Part shown: piece by piece, positions 25,773 through 35,030 of the stretch
Position numbering within the stretch: position 1 is the first letter of the stretch
How the letters are laid out: each line of letters begins with the position of its first letter
Assembly (NCBI GenBank): GCA_025057015.1
Contig: JANWYG010000003.1
Coordinates: 1 to 64,000 of the forward strand
DNA: 64,000 nucleotides
From: Blastocatellia bacterium
GTDB taxonomy: Bacteria; Acidobacteriota; Blastocatellia; Chloracidobacteriales; JADJPF01
Direction of reading: 5' to 3'
Position numbers and translations under genes: made by a program
The notes under the pieces: generated by a model
Seen by the model: the letters and a program-made list of their open reading frames with translations, nothing else
What the model was told of the DNA's origin: nothing
The model's database searches: none

Positions 25773-26636
25773 TTATACACTTACCGGTTGAGGAAGTAGC
25801 TCTTGAAGTCGAGCCTGGACGCGCTTGATCATCCAATCAGGAGTCGATGCGCCTGCTGTTAGACCTATCACTTCATGTCCTTGGAGCATTTCTGCGGTGA
25901 GTTCTTCTTCGGTTTCTATATGGTAAGTTGTAACGCCTGCTTTGCGTGAAAGCTCTGCCATACGCTGCGTGTTACCGCTATTTTTGCCACCTACGACGAT
26001 CATCAAGTCGACTTGCTTAGTCATTTCTAGTACTTCATTTTGTCGATCAGATGTGACATCGCACAAGGTGTCGAACACTATTGCTTGCGGATAGAGTGAG
26101 CGTATACGCTCTGTTACTTCGTACAATCTGGAACGACTTTGTGTGCTTTGTGCCACTATGCATATCTTTTCCCCGTCAAGCGGTGGTAAGTTATCTAAAT
26201 CCTCGTCTTTGTCGATGAGGAAACCTCGCCCTTGCGTAAATCCCATTAGTCCTATTACTTCAGGATGGCCTGTTTCGCCTATGATGATTATGGTGTAGCC
26301 TTTTGTGGCATGTTGTTTAACTATGGCTTGTATTCCGCCTACATGGGGGCAAGTAGCGTCGACTATTTTTAATCCTTTGGACTTCAGTAACTGTCTACGC
26401 TGTGGTGTGATGCCGTGAGCGCGTATGGCAATAGTTCCATGATCTATGCTTTCTATGTTGCTCGATACATGTATATCGCTTGACTCTAACAAGCTTAGTA
26501 CTTGTGGGTTGTGTATCAGTGCCCCGTCGGTGTAGATAGGCGTGTTCCCTGCTTCTGCTGCTTTCATCACGAGGTCTATAGCCCGGCTTACTCCCCAGCA
26601 AAAGCCCGCGGTTTTGGCTATTATGATTCTTGGCAT
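25773..26636 (-). CDS. ispH: 4-hydroxy-3-methylbut-2-enyl diphosphate reductase
   Basis: 287 residues. The three Cys that bind the [4Fe-4S] cluster are visible: C13 in AGFCWGV, C95-region in VDATCPHVG, and Cys in FDTLCDVTSDRQ. The HG motif (IRAHGITP), E-T-G-H-P-E and the late GGKNSGNT and LTAGASTPDW segments complete the active site. It reduces HMBPP to IPP and DMAPP, the last step of the MEP isoprenoid pathway. It is cytosolic and depends on Fe-S assembly (isc genes at 49-54 kb). The hpnC gene follows at once, forming an isoprenoid-to-squalene pair. Confidence 0.96.
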   Translation of the reverse strand: MPRIIIAKTAGFCWGVSRAIDLVMKAAEAGNTPIYTDGALIHNPQVLSLLESSDIHVSSNIESIDHGTIAIRAHGITPQRRQLLKSKGLKIVDATCPHVGGIQAIVKQHATKGYTIIIIGETGHPEVIGLMGFTQGRGFLIDKDEDLDNLPPLDGEKICIVAQSTQSRSRLYEVTERIRSLYPQAIVFDTLCDVTSDRQNEVLEMTKQVDLMIVVGGKNSGNTQRMAELSRKAGVTTYHIETEEELTAEMLQGHEVIGLTAGASTPDWMIKRVQARLQELLPQPVSV

Positions 26637-26649
26637 AAGCTCTCCTCTT

Positions 26650-29106
26650 TCACTTTATAAGTGCAAAATCTAGGCGATAAAAGCGCCTATAATTCGCAAA
26701 AAAAGTTCCAAAGAATGGATCTGCTATGTTCATTCTGACATTGCGAGGATTAAAATGTCCTGTCACGTTAAAAATACTCACCGTGAACTGACCTGTGTAT
26801 TTTTTAAACTTTACCTCTTTGGTAATTGCCATATCTAGGGAGACGAAACGCGGATAGCGCGTGCTGTCTGCATTACGTGTAATAAAGTCCTGATTTTCAT
26901 CTCGAACTGAATAAGGAAATCCCGTATGCATGTCAAAAATGGGGCTTATAGAAATTCCTAGCGGAAGTTTATTGAAGTTTCCTCTTACGAGCAACCTATG
27001 TGGAGCGTCGCTTGGCAGGTTGGAGTATAGGTTAGGCCTGATTACAGGATCTTGAAAGTCTCCAAAATAAGTGTTGAAGTCGTTCTGTTCACCGCGAGTT
27101 CTGCTGTAAATATAAGACAGACTCAAGTCACGTAGGTCTGACATCTTAACTCTTGCTGTAAACTCTAGCGATCGGTAGTTTAATCTGCCATCATTGTATA
27201 ACAATATCTTCGCATTGTTGTTGTCTACGAGCGGCGATACGTATAGGTCGTTTCTAGTTCTACTGTCTAGATATGCGACTTTTAGCAATAACTGCTCTGA
27301 AAACTGTCTGTTTAGTTCTAAACTGAAAGTTTGGTTACGAGCTGCATCAAAGCTGCTGCCGTCGTTTGCTCTGCCATTTGAGCGGTTGGCGAAATCGTAG
27401 ATAAACTCGCGAGGCCCAAATACTGGCTTTTGGCCAACAAACCTAGTAACTATCTGTCGAGGTAGTTTTCTAAAGAAAAGGGCGTTTAGCGGCACTCGGT
27501 CATAGAATATTCCGTATGAGGCCCGCAGCACAGTATTTCGTAGAGGTGAGAAAGAGACGGAGAACCTTGGCATTAGGTTGATTCCTTCTATTGCACGTTG
27601 TGTCTCTACACGTATCCCATAATCCAAACTTAAGTTAGGCCGCAGTAGCCACTGATCTTGCGCAAAACCTGATGCTTCGACATTGACTGCACGTAACACG
27701 CCGGGATTAGCAAATTCTATAAGTTCGGCTAGCGTCCCGTCGCTACGCAGTATCTCCACAGGTCGATTGAAGGAACGGCCTCTGTTTTGCAGGAAGTTAA
27801 AGTCTACTCCGCATTTTATACTGTGTGTGCCACCAACTTGGATCGCAGAAAGTGTACCGGTCATCTTCAATTGCAACCGGTCTGTGAGCCTTTTTTCGCT
27901 GCGATAGTAATTCCCGTCGCGTCCGCTGGGAAGTATCTTCATAGGGGCATTGCCATCGCCGAAAATTCGCGAGCCGAGGCGCTTGTACTGAAAAGTGGTT
28001 TCTATAAGGCCTCCACCTTCCGTAGTATAGCGATGAATAATAGCAGCAACTATGTCGCTTGTACGCTGGTTAGGAGCTGCTTGTTGTGGGTTGAAAAAGT
28101 CTAGCCCGTAGTTGTTTGTTCTACGTAGCGCTAGATTCAGCGTAGCAGTAAGTGTTTGCCGCAGGCCGACTATGTAGTCGAGCTGTGTAAAGGAGCGGCC
28201 AAACTCTTTTCTGATCTCGTTGTTTGGAGCAGCTAGGCCGCGTACTGGCTTTTTGTCTATGCCGTATTCAAGCCCTTGTGAAAGATAGACCTTCTCGCGT
28301 AAGAGCGGGCCTTCTATATGCAACCGAGGTGAGACGTTAGCAAATCCGAAAAGGCGACCATTTCGAATTCTCGGTTCGGGAAAGAAGTCGTTCAGCTCAA
28401 ACTTCCAGCGTTCGCCTCCTCGTTTGGTCTCTACTTTCGTCACTCCTCCTATGAACTTGCCGTACTCTGGCAGATACGGGTTGGTGTATACGCTTACGCT
28501 GTCGATAGATTCAAGCGGGATGGAAAGTGCAGGGCTGCCTGTAGCAGGATCGGTAGAGTCCGTGCCATTAACGAGCAAAGCGCTTTGGTTTTCACGTGAG
28601 CCCTTGATGCTTAGTTTTCCGTCAGGACCACGAACAACGTTTGGAACCATAGGAAGTGCCTGATCAAACTCGCGGCTTTGAGCAGGTATAGTTTTTAAAA
28701 CCTGCGTAGTGAATTGCGCTGTAGGTGCTGATGCTTGCTCTAATAATCCTTCTGCTTCAGCCTTTACCGTGATCGTCTCTGTCAATTGTCGCAGTAGCTG
28801 TATCGATGCTAGGGTTACTTCTCCTGGCCGTACATCAAGACTTTCTAAAGTGAATGATTCGAATCCTTCTGCTTTTATTTCTAGGCGATAACTGCCCGCA
28901 GCAACGCCCGCAAATATGACTGTTCCCTTTTGATCTGTAGCGGCAGAGAGAATTTTCTGATTATCTTTGAGAATAGAAACATCGGCTTTTGCTAGAGGCT
29001 TAGATTCGTTGTCAATTACCTCTATGCGGAGGCTGCCTGAGAGGTATTGAGCATTGGCAGAAAAACAGATGAATAATGTACAGAAAAGCTTCAATAAAAT
29101 GCTCAT
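26650..29106 (-). CDS. TonB-dependent outer-membrane receptor with CarboxypepD-regulatory domain
   Basis: 818 residues. Signal peptide (SILLKLFCTLFICFSANA), then a carboxypeptidase-regulatory-like beta-sandwich (about 25-108), a plug domain (about 112-220; SREFDQALPMVPNVVRGPDG, then LLVNGTDSTDPATG) and a beta-barrel to the end (alternating aromatic strands such as LDYGIRVETQ). This Oar-like layout is expanded in Acidobacteriota. It ends RLDFALIK, not the usual terminal aromatic. The ligand is unknown; sugars or peptides are common for this group. It is 13 nt upstream of ispH on the same strand but functionally unrelated. Confidence 0.9.
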   Translation of the reverse strand: MSILLKLFCTLFICFSANAQYLSGSLRIEVIDNESKPLAKADVSILKDNQKILSAATDQKGTVIFAGVAAGSYRLEIKAEGFESFTLESLDVRPGEVTLASIQLLRQLTETITVKAEAEGLLEQASAPTAQFTTQVLKTIPAQSREFDQALPMVPNVVRGPDGKLSIKGSRENQSALLVNGTDSTDPATGSPALSIPLESIDSVSVYTNPYLPEYGKFIGGVTKVETKRGGERWKFELNDFFPEPRIRNGRLFGFANVSPRLHIEGPLLREKVYLSQGLEYGIDKKPVRGLAAPNNEIRKEFGRSFTQLDYIVGLRQTLTATLNLALRRTNNYGLDFFNPQQAAPNQRTSDIVAAIIHRYTTEGGGLIETTFQYKRLGSRIFGDGNAPMKILPSGRDGNYYRSEKRLTDRLQLKMTGTLSAIQVGGTHSIKCGVDFNFLQNRGRSFNRPVEILRSDGTLAELIEFANPGVLRAVNVEASGFAQDQWLLRPNLSLDYGIRVETQRAIEGINLMPRFSVSFSPLRNTVLRASYGIFYDRVPLNALFFRKLPRQIVTRFVGQKPVFGPREFIYDFANRSNGRANDGSSFDAARNQTFSLELNRQFSEQLLLKVAYLDSRTRNDLYVSPLVDNNNAKILLYNDGRLNYRSLEFTARVKMSDLRDLSLSYIYSRTRGEQNDFNTYFGDFQDPVIRPNLYSNLPSDAPHRLLVRGNFNKLPLGISISPIFDMHTGFPYSVRDENQDFITRNADSTRYPRFVSLDMAITKEVKFKKYTGQFTVSIFNVTGHFNPRNVRMNIADPFFGTFFANYRRFYRLDFALIK

Positions 29107-29191
29107 TAAAAAGTTGTCTACCCTACGGAAACTGTAAGGAGATCTTAATCTGTTTCTGTAAGGTCTACAAACTGTAGTAGCAGCTGGCGGT

Positions 29192-30640
29192 TTAGAGGAA
29201 CAATCTGATCAGTAAGAATAGGCAACCGGAAAGTAGCATCGACATAGGTAGTGTTAGTATCCAAGCCATAGCTATCTTCTTGACAGTGCTGCTTTGTATT
29301 CCCGATCCTTGAGCGACCATCGTACCGGCTACGCCTGAAGAGAGTACGTGTGTAGTGCTTACTGGTAGGCCGGCTAGTGCTGAGACACCTATCGTGCTCA
29401 TAGCTACAATTTCTGCCGCTGCACCCTGCGCGTAGGTTAGATGTGACTTGCCTATTTTCTCTCCTACGGTGATTACTATACGCTTCCAGCCTATCGTGGT
29501 GCCTACGCCGAGCGAGACAGCTACTATGACCAGCACCCAAAGCGGAGCATAGTCTGTTATTTTGCGTAATTCGCCACGCAAGCGCTTGACTTCAGCTAGC
29601 TCTTGGGTGGATAAGGTGAGAGAGCCGCTTTTTTCCATCTTCGACAGCGTAGTGTCGATAAGTATTATGTCTTTTCTGAGCGTCCATCTAGCATCTTTAG
29701 AAAGTTCTCTAAGCGAGGTTTTGCCTTCCAGCACGCTACGTACCTCTGCAAGTTCTTGCTCGACTACTGCAAGCTGCGATGTGCCGACCATTGGCACAGC
29801 AGAAGCGATAAGTGGTTTGGTCTCAGCTTCGGAGACTATAGCATTCTGTAGCAGTGTCTGTAGTCTGTCGCTTGCTTTGACGCATTTTTCTATCTGTGCA
29901 GTTTCCAGTGAGAGGTTTACGGCAAAGCTGCCGGGTATTATGCCTATCAGAATAAGCATTATTAGTCCAACGCCCTTCTGACCATCGTTAGAGCCGTGGG
30001 CGAAGCTGACACCAGAGCAAGTAGAGATTAATATGGCCCTAATCCAAAGCGGCGGACGTGATTCTCCCTTTGGTTCTTTATAGAGTTCTGGATTTGGCAC
30101 AAGCTTTTTGGCAAGCATTAGCAGTAGTCCGGCGACTGTAAAACCGAAAAGTGGTGATATAAGTAGCGAGAGACCCACTTCGGAAGCTTTGCTCCAGTTA
30201 ACTCCTTCGCCGAAAGTATGTCCTGGTAGTAGAGAATTAGCTATGCCTATGCCCAGAATAGCTCCGATGAGGGTGTGCGAGCTAGAAGCTGGCAAGCCGA
30301 GATACCAGGTGCCGAGGTTCCAAAGCATCGCTGCAAGCAGGAGAGCAAACACCATAGCTAGACCGCCACTTGCGCCCTTGGAGACAAGCAATTCTGCAGG
30401 TAGCAGGTTGATGATGCTGATTGCTACTGCTATTCCACCGATGAATACGCCAAAGAAGTTGCATATGCCAGATAGTATGACTGCAGGCCAAGCGTGCAGC
30501 GTGCGGGTATAAATGACGGTAGCTACGGCATTAGCTGTATCGTGAAAACCGTTGACGAACTCGAATCCGCAGGCAATAAGTAGAGATAGAATTAGCGCTG
30601 CAAGTTGGAAGCTGCTGATGCCCTCAAATAACCCTTCCAT
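29192..30640 (-). CDS. pit: PiT-family inorganic phosphate transporter
   Basis: 482 residues. Both PiT signatures are present: GFHDTANAVATVIYTRT near the N-terminus and SFAHGSNDGQKGVG in the middle, with GLPVSTTHVLSSGVAG near the C-terminus. About 10-11 membrane helices flank a long soluble loop (about 255-360) with helical Glu/Arg-rich sequence, longer than in E. coli Pit. It is a low-affinity metal-phosphate/H+ symporter of the inner membrane. The ribosome site AGAGG is the 3' arm of a small hairpin (30647-30661). It lies 78 nt after rocD on the same strand. Confidence 0.94.
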   Translation of the reverse strand: MEGLFEGISSFQLAALILSLLIACGFEFVNGFHDTANAVATVIYTRTLHAWPAVILSGICNFFGVFIGGIAVAISIINLLPAELLVSKGASGGLAMVFALLLAAMLWNLGTWYLGLPASSSHTLIGAILGIGIANSLLPGHTFGEGVNWSKASEVGLSLLISPLFGFTVAGLLLMLAKKLVPNPELYKEPKGESRPPLWIRAILISTCSGVSFAHGSNDGQKGVGLIMLILIGIIPGSFAVNLSLETAQIEKCVKASDRLQTLLQNAIVSEAETKPLIASAVPMVGTSQLAVVEQELAEVRSVLEGKTSLRELSKDARWTLRKDIILIDTTLSKMEKSGSLTLSTQELAEVKRLRGELRKITDYAPLWVLVIVAVSLGVGTTIGWKRIVITVGEKIGKSHLTYAQGAAAEIVAMSTIGVSALAGLPVSTTHVLSSGVAGTMVAQGSGIQSSTVKKIAMAWILTLPMSMLLSGCLFLLIRLFL

Positions 30641-30646
30641 GAACAG

Positions 30647-30661
30647 CCTCTGAAGTAGAGG
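30647..30661 (-). promoter_or_regulatory. Hairpin hiding the pit ribosome site
   Basis: On minus, CCTCT-ACTTC-AGAGG forms a perfect 5-bp hairpin whose 3' arm is the AGAGG Shine-Dalgarno sequence, 6 nt before the pit ATG at 30640. Such a stem could lower translation until melted. It is short and may be coincidental, since the anti-SD arm needs only five bases. Confidence 0.35.
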
Positions 30662-30718
30662 TAAGCGCTTTATGATATCAGCAGTGATTTACGGTACTGA
30701 GTAAAATTCTTGTAACGA

Positions 30719-31918
30719 CTAAAGCAGAGCTTTTCGTAATTTCTCAAGCGCCCAATCTATCTCAGATTTTGTAATGATTAGCGGTGGTGCGAGCCTTATA
30801 ACCTGTCCATGCGTTTCCTTACAGAGCAAGCCTAATTGCATCAATCGTTCGCAGAAGGGCCTTGCTGGTCCTGATTCGCTCTTAATTTCTATCCCTATCA
30901 TCAGCCCTTTGCCGCGTATTTCCTTTACGTGAGGACTTTCTATAGCGCGCAAGCGCTCGAGGAAATACTCTCCCAGGTCAGCTGCTCTTTCTGGTAATTG
31001 TTCTTCTATTACTACCCTGATGGCTGCTTGTGCTACGGCGCAGGCTAAAGGGTTACCGCCGAAGGTACTTCCGTGATCACCGGGTCGAAAGACGTCCATT
31101 ACGGCAGAGTCAGCTACTATGGCTGAGATTGGGTAAGCTCCTCCGCCTAGTGCCTTGCCGAGTATGTAGATGTCTGGACGCACGTCTTCGTGTTCGCAGG
31201 CGAACATTCGGCCTGTACGTCCTAGACCAGTTTGTATTTCATCAGCCATCAACAGGACGTTGTGCTGGGTACATATTTGGCGTGCTGCTTTTAGATACCC
31301 TGCCGGAGGGATGATTATTCCGGCTTCACCTTGTATCGGTTCTACGAGGAAAGCTACGGTCTTTTCTGTTATAGCAGCTTCCAGAGCTGCGGCATCGCCG
31401 TAGGGTACAGTTTTGAAACCTGGGGTAAAAGGCCCGAATCCTTGTTTGTACTGAGGTTCGGAAGAAAATCCTACTATTGTGGTAGTCCGTCCGTGGAAGT
31501 TGTTCTCGCAGACTATTATCTCAGCCTGTCCTTCAGGTACGCCTTTGACTTCGTAGCCCCATTTACGCGCAGCCTTTATGGCTGTCTCTACGGCTTCGGC
31601 GCCGGAGTTCATCACAAGGGTCTTTTCCATCTTGCAGACATTGCACAATAGTTCCATAAAAGGCCCCATCTGATCGTTGTGAAACGCTCTTGAAGACAAA
31701 GTAACGCGTTCAAGCTGTGCCCGCATCGCCTCGATTATCTTCGGATGGCGATGTCCTTGGTTCAAGGCTGAGTAGGCGCTTAGCATATCCATGTATTTTT
31801 TACCTTCCGGATCGGTTACCCAGACCCTATCAGCCTCAGCTACTACTATCGGCAAGGGATGATAATTTCTTGCTCCGTACTTTTCAGCTAAGGCAATGTA
31901 GTAACTGGCTGGTTGCAT
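30719..31918 (-). CDS. rocD: Ornithine aminotransferase
   Basis: 399 residues, full length for class III PLP transaminases of the RocD group. The N-terminus [15 protein letters not shown] and [20 protein letters not shown] match ornithine aminotransferase. [12 protein letters not shown] and EPIQGEAGI are conserved, [14 protein letters not shown] holds the cofactor-contacting Asp, and [15 protein letters not shown] carries the PLP lysine. It converts ornithine and 2-oxoglutarate to glutamate semialdehyde and glutamate (arginine breakdown and proline synthesis). It follows bshA by 13 nt in the same direction. Confidence 0.95.
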   Translation of the reverse strand: MQPASYYIALAEKYGARNYHPLPIVVAEADRVWVTDPEGKKYMDMLSAYSALNQGHRHPKIIEAMRAQLERVTLSSRAFHNDQMGPFMELLCNVCKMEKTLVMNSGAEAVETAIKAARKWGYEVKGVPEGQAEIIVCENNFHGRTTTIVGFSSEPQYKQGFGPFTPGFKTVPYGDAAALEAAITEKTVAFLVEPIQGEAGIIIPPAGYLKAARQICTQHNVLLMADEIQTGLGRTGRMFACEHEDVRPDIYILGKALGGGAYPISAIVADSAVMDVFRPGDHGSTFGGNPLACAVAQAAIRVVIEEQLPERAADLGEYFLERLRAIESPHVKEIRGKGLMIGIEIKSESGPARPFCERLMQLGLLCKETHGQVIRLAPPLIITKSEIDWALEKLRKALL

Positions 31919-31931
31919 GTGTTCTCTCCTT

Positions 31932-33062
31932 CTAAAATCTGCCTAAGACTTCTTCGTAATAATCTAGATACATAGGAATTATTTTGTCTGTGCTGAATTT
32001 CTCGATAGCTATCTCGCGAGCAAAGTGTGACATCTTCTTATGCAGGTTATCACTTGTCAGTATCTTGACAGCATATTTTGCCATAGTCTCTACGTCGCCT
32101 ACTTCTGCCAAGTAACCGGTTTCACCATCGACTACTACTTCTGGTAGTCCGCCTACATTGCTGGCTATTACGGGCACTTCACACGCCATAGCTTCCAGTG
32201 CTGATAGCCCGAACGATTCTGTCTCACTGGGCAGTAGCAAAAGGTCTGCGATCGATAGATAGTCAACTATAGCAGGTTGCTTGCCGACAAACAGCACATC
32301 TTTGCTAATGCTAAGCTGCCGAGCTAACCATTCGGCCTGCGCTCGTTCAGGCCCGTCACCGACCATTACTAATCGTGCTTTGACGCGCGCTCGTAGCGCA
32401 GCAAAGATCCTGACGCAGTCAGTAACGCGCTTTACAGGACGGAAGTTCGACACGTGTACTATTAACTTCTCTCCGTTGGGAGCCAACTTTCCCTTGAGAG
32501 CTTGGTTTGTGCGTCGGTAGTAGTAGCTCGGATCGATAAAGTTTGGAATAACTAGGAGCTTTTCTGCATCCACATCAAATACCTGGCAGGTCTCACGCTT
32601 CAGGTAGTTAGAGACTGCTGTCACGCCATCTGAGCGTAGTATTCCAAAACGGGTAATAGGCAAGTAGGATCTGTCTGCGCCTACGAGTGTTATGTCGGTA
32701 CCATGTAAGGTAGTGACTATAGGCAGTCGGCGCAATTCTTGGGTCATTTCACGAGCTAGGAAAGCGCTGATAGAGTGCGGAATAGCATAGTGTACATGTA
32801 GCAGGTCGAGTTGTTTGTCTACCGCTACTTCGTACATCTTTACGGCCAGCGCAAGATCGTAGGGTGGGTATTCAAATAGCGGATAATTGATAAGTTCTAC
32901 CTCATGAAAGATTATGTTTTCGTTGAGCTCAGTTATTCTTGTGGGTAGAGCGGAACAGATGAAATGCACTTTATGACCGCGACGGGCTAGCTCTCGCCCG
33001 AGCTCTGAGCCTACTATGCCACTGCCACCGTAAGTTGAATAACAAGTTATCCCTATATTCAT
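31932..33062 (-). CDS. bshA: N-acetyl-alpha-D-glucosaminyl L-malate synthase (bacillithiol synthesis)
   Basis: About 376 residues. GT-B glycosyltransferase of family GT4. The N-terminus [22 protein letters not shown] and the [14 protein letters not shown] segment are the BshA hallmarks; the C-terminal half has [23 protein letters not shown], the nucleotide-sugar EX7E motif. It joins UDP-GlcNAc to L-malate, the first step of bacillithiol synthesis. bshB and bshC are not in the window. I chose the ATG at 33062 because family members begin at this Met; a GTG at 33077 would add five residues. It lies just after the 92-residue gene. Confidence 0.93.
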   Translation of the reverse strand: MNIGITCYSTYGGSGIVGSELGRELARRGHKVHFICSALPTRITELNENIIFHEVELINYPLFEYPPYDLALAVKMYEVAVDKQLDLLHVHYAIPHSISAFLAREMTQELRRLPIVTTLHGTDITLVGADRSYLPITRFGILRSDGVTAVSNYLKRETCQVFDVDAEKLLVIPNFIDPSYYYRRTNQALKGKLAPNGEKLIVHVSNFRPVKRVTDCVRIFAALRARVKARLVMVGDGPERAQAEWLARQLSISKDVLFVGKQPAIVDYLSIADLLLLPSETESFGLSALEAMACEVPVIASNVGGLPEVVVDGETGYLAEVGDVETMAKYAVKILTSDNLHKKMSHFAREIAIEKFSTDKIIPMYLDYYEEVLGRF

Positions 33063-33079
33063 TTCTGCCGCAGGCACCT

Positions 33080-33358
33080 TTAGCTGTATTCGTCTAAATC
33101 TACGAAATAGTCTGCTTCAACTAGCTCGAAATATTCATCGAAGCAATCTGCTGTCCTTGGCAGCTCTACGCCGTATTCTTGGCAAGCGAAATCCATAAAA
33201 CGCTGCTTGACTTGTACTACTTCATCTACTACATCTTGTCCGAAACCACCTTGCGAAATAGAAACTATCAGCTTCTCGCAAGCGGCCTCTTCTTGGTCAC
33301 TTTTAACTAAGCTTAGGAACGCCGGTTTCCAGGTTATGAAGTAATAGCCTTTTTCCAT
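33080..33358 (-). CDS. Unrecognised 92-residue protein upstream of bshA
   Basis: No family recognised. It has an aromatic N-terminus (MEKGYYFITWKPAF), a central helix and an acidic, Tyr/Phe/Asp-rich C-terminus (FDEYFELVEADYFVDLDEYS). Two Cys (about 27 and 58) with no metal-site spacing. No signal peptide or membrane segment. It sits between glpD and bshA on minus, and its stop is followed closely by the bshA start, so it is translated from the same transcript. Confidence 0.65.
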   Translation of the reverse strand: MEKGYYFITWKPAFLSLVKSDQEEAACEKLIVSISQGGFGQDVVDEVVQVKQRFMDFACQEYGVELPRTADCFDEYFELVEADYFVDLDEYS

Positions 33359-33400
33359 TTCTTCAGCCTCTGAAAACTGAAACTTGGCTCGTGGTATTGA

Positions 33401-35029
33401 TTATACCGGACGATACTGTGTTACGTATGCTCGATACCGCTCCAGCTCGCTTTCAGCTTTTGCAGCATCCCAGTTAAGCTCTTCGGCAAAAAGATCTAAA
33501 AGTTTATTAGCGATAGCAACGCCTTGATCTGGACATACGAGTGCGGCACGGGTACGACGTACGAGAAAATCTTCTAAGTGGAGCACGGATTCGTGTTTGA
33601 TGGCGTAGGCTGCCTCGGCGAGGATAAACGGCAAGTTGCTGGCGCAGCGTTCTGCGAGCTCTTTGCGTTCTGCAACTATATCAAGCACTTTCATAGCAGC
33701 TGCACCATAGTTTTCTACCAAGTGTACTGCGACATCTTGTTCTAGGCCATAGTCGGAAGCTCTACGAGCGACTTCTTCAGTCAGCTTGTCTATACCTCCT
33801 GCGGCATCGATATCACTAAGATATATACTGTCAGTGCAACAGCTTCTGTAGGTCTTCTTCAACCGCTCGGCTACTTTATCTACTACCTCGGTCGCCATTC
33901 GTCGATAAGTTGTGTACTTTCCTCCAGCTATTGATATCAGCCCTGAGGGGCTTTCGAAAATCTTGTGATTGCGCGAGATGTCTTTCGTGGACCTGCCGCC
34001 GGTGTTTATAAGCGGTCTAAGACCTGCATAAGTGCTTATGATATCTTTTCTGGTGAGGTTTGCCGAGGGAAACACGCGCCTAGTGGCATCAAGTATATAG
34101 TCTACGTCAGATTCAGATGCCCTGGGGGCATCCAAATCGCCGTTATAGTCGGTGTCAGTCGTACCTATAATTGTGGCTTCGTACCAAGGGATGAAGAAAA
34201 GTGAACGGTTGTCGCCAGCACCAGATGCGAAGAGTAGTGCTACGTCGACAGTAGGTATTCGATTGCGAGCGATTACTATGTGTGCACCTTTTGCTGGCCT
34301 GATGTGGGTGCTTGCTGAGGGATCGTCGGCTTTGCAGAGCTTGTCCATCCACACACCACAAGCATTGACGATCACATCGGCGCTTATATCAAAAAGCTCG
34401 TTGGTGTCTGTATCACGTGCAATTATTCCGCATACTAGATTGTTGTGTTTTCGTAGCTCTTTCGCTTCTACATAGTTTACTATGGTAGCGCCATGACTGG
34501 CAGCCGATTTGAGAACTTCTATAAGCAGCCGTGCGTCGTTCATTGCGCAGTCGTGGTAGATGTAGCCGCCTAGCAAGCCCTCGCGTCTTATCATAGGCAC
34601 AAGGCGTACTATCTCGTTACTTGACACACGCCGATGTAGGGGATGCTCATACTTACGTGCGATGAAGTCGTATACCCATAGACCGAGGCCTATTTGCAGT
34701 CCATAGGTAAAGGTGTAGATGGGAACGAGGAAACTGCGCCGATGTACTAGGTGGGGAGCTAGCACAAGCAGCAGCTCGCGCTCGGCACAAGACTCGCGCG
34801 TTACTTTGAAGTCACCCTGCGCTAGATATCTTAGCCCGCCGTGTATCAGTTTAGAGGAGCGGCTCGAGGTTCCACAGGCGAAATCGCTGCGTTCGACAAG
34901 GGCTACACGCATGCCACGTGTTGCAGCATCTTGGGCTATACCGCTCCCTGTAATGCCCCCTCCTATGACTATCAAGTCGTAATGTTGAGTTTTAAGCAAG
35001 GACAATGCCGTGCTTCTTTGTAAGCTCAT
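33401..35029 (-). CDS. glpD: FAD-dependent glycerol-3-phosphate dehydrogenase
   Basis: 542 residues. N-terminal FAD-binding motif GGGITGSGIAQDAATRG with VALVERSDFACGTSSRSSKLIHGGLRYL, a near-invariant GlpD signature. Later TDTDYNG and the YAGLRPL and AGGKYTTYRRMA segments are also typical. It is a peripheral membrane enzyme that oxidises glycerol 3-phosphate to DHAP, passing electrons to quinone. It starts 1 nt after the stop of the alkyl-DHAP-synthase-like gene, so supply of DHAP (or of acyl-DHAP precursor) for ether-lipid synthesis is a plausible shared role. The C-terminal DAO_C domain is complete. Confidence 0.95.
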   Translation of the reverse strand: MSLQRSTALSLLKTQHYDLIVIGGGITGSGIAQDAATRGMRVALVERSDFACGTSSRSSKLIHGGLRYLAQGDFKVTRESCAERELLLVLAPHLVHRRSFLVPIYTFTYGLQIGLGLWVYDFIARKYEHPLHRRVSSNEIVRLVPMIRREGLLGGYIYHDCAMNDARLLIEVLKSAASHGATIVNYVEAKELRKHNNLVCGIIARDTDTNELFDISADVIVNACGVWMDKLCKADDPSASTHIRPAKGAHIVIARNRIPTVDVALLFASGAGDNRSLFFIPWYEATIIGTTDTDYNGDLDAPRASESDVDYILDATRRVFPSANLTRKDIISTYAGLRPLINTGGRSTKDISRNHKIFESPSGLISIAGGKYTTYRRMATEVVDKVAERLKKTYRSCCTDSIYLSDIDAAGGIDKLTEEVARRASDYGLEQDVAVHLVENYGAAAMKVLDIVAERKELAERCASNLPFILAEAAYAIKHESVLHLEDFLVRRTRAALVCPDQGVAIANKLLDLFAEELNWDAAKAESELERYRAYVTQYRPV

Positions 35030-35030
35030 C

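Noticed and set aside
24908-26636. Complete hopanoid cluster
   Set aside because: Only hpnC is recognised (with ispH); hpnD, hpnE and squalene-hopene cyclase are absent.
29145-29540. 131-residue minus-strand frame
   Set aside because: It is a shifted frame within pit with no signature.
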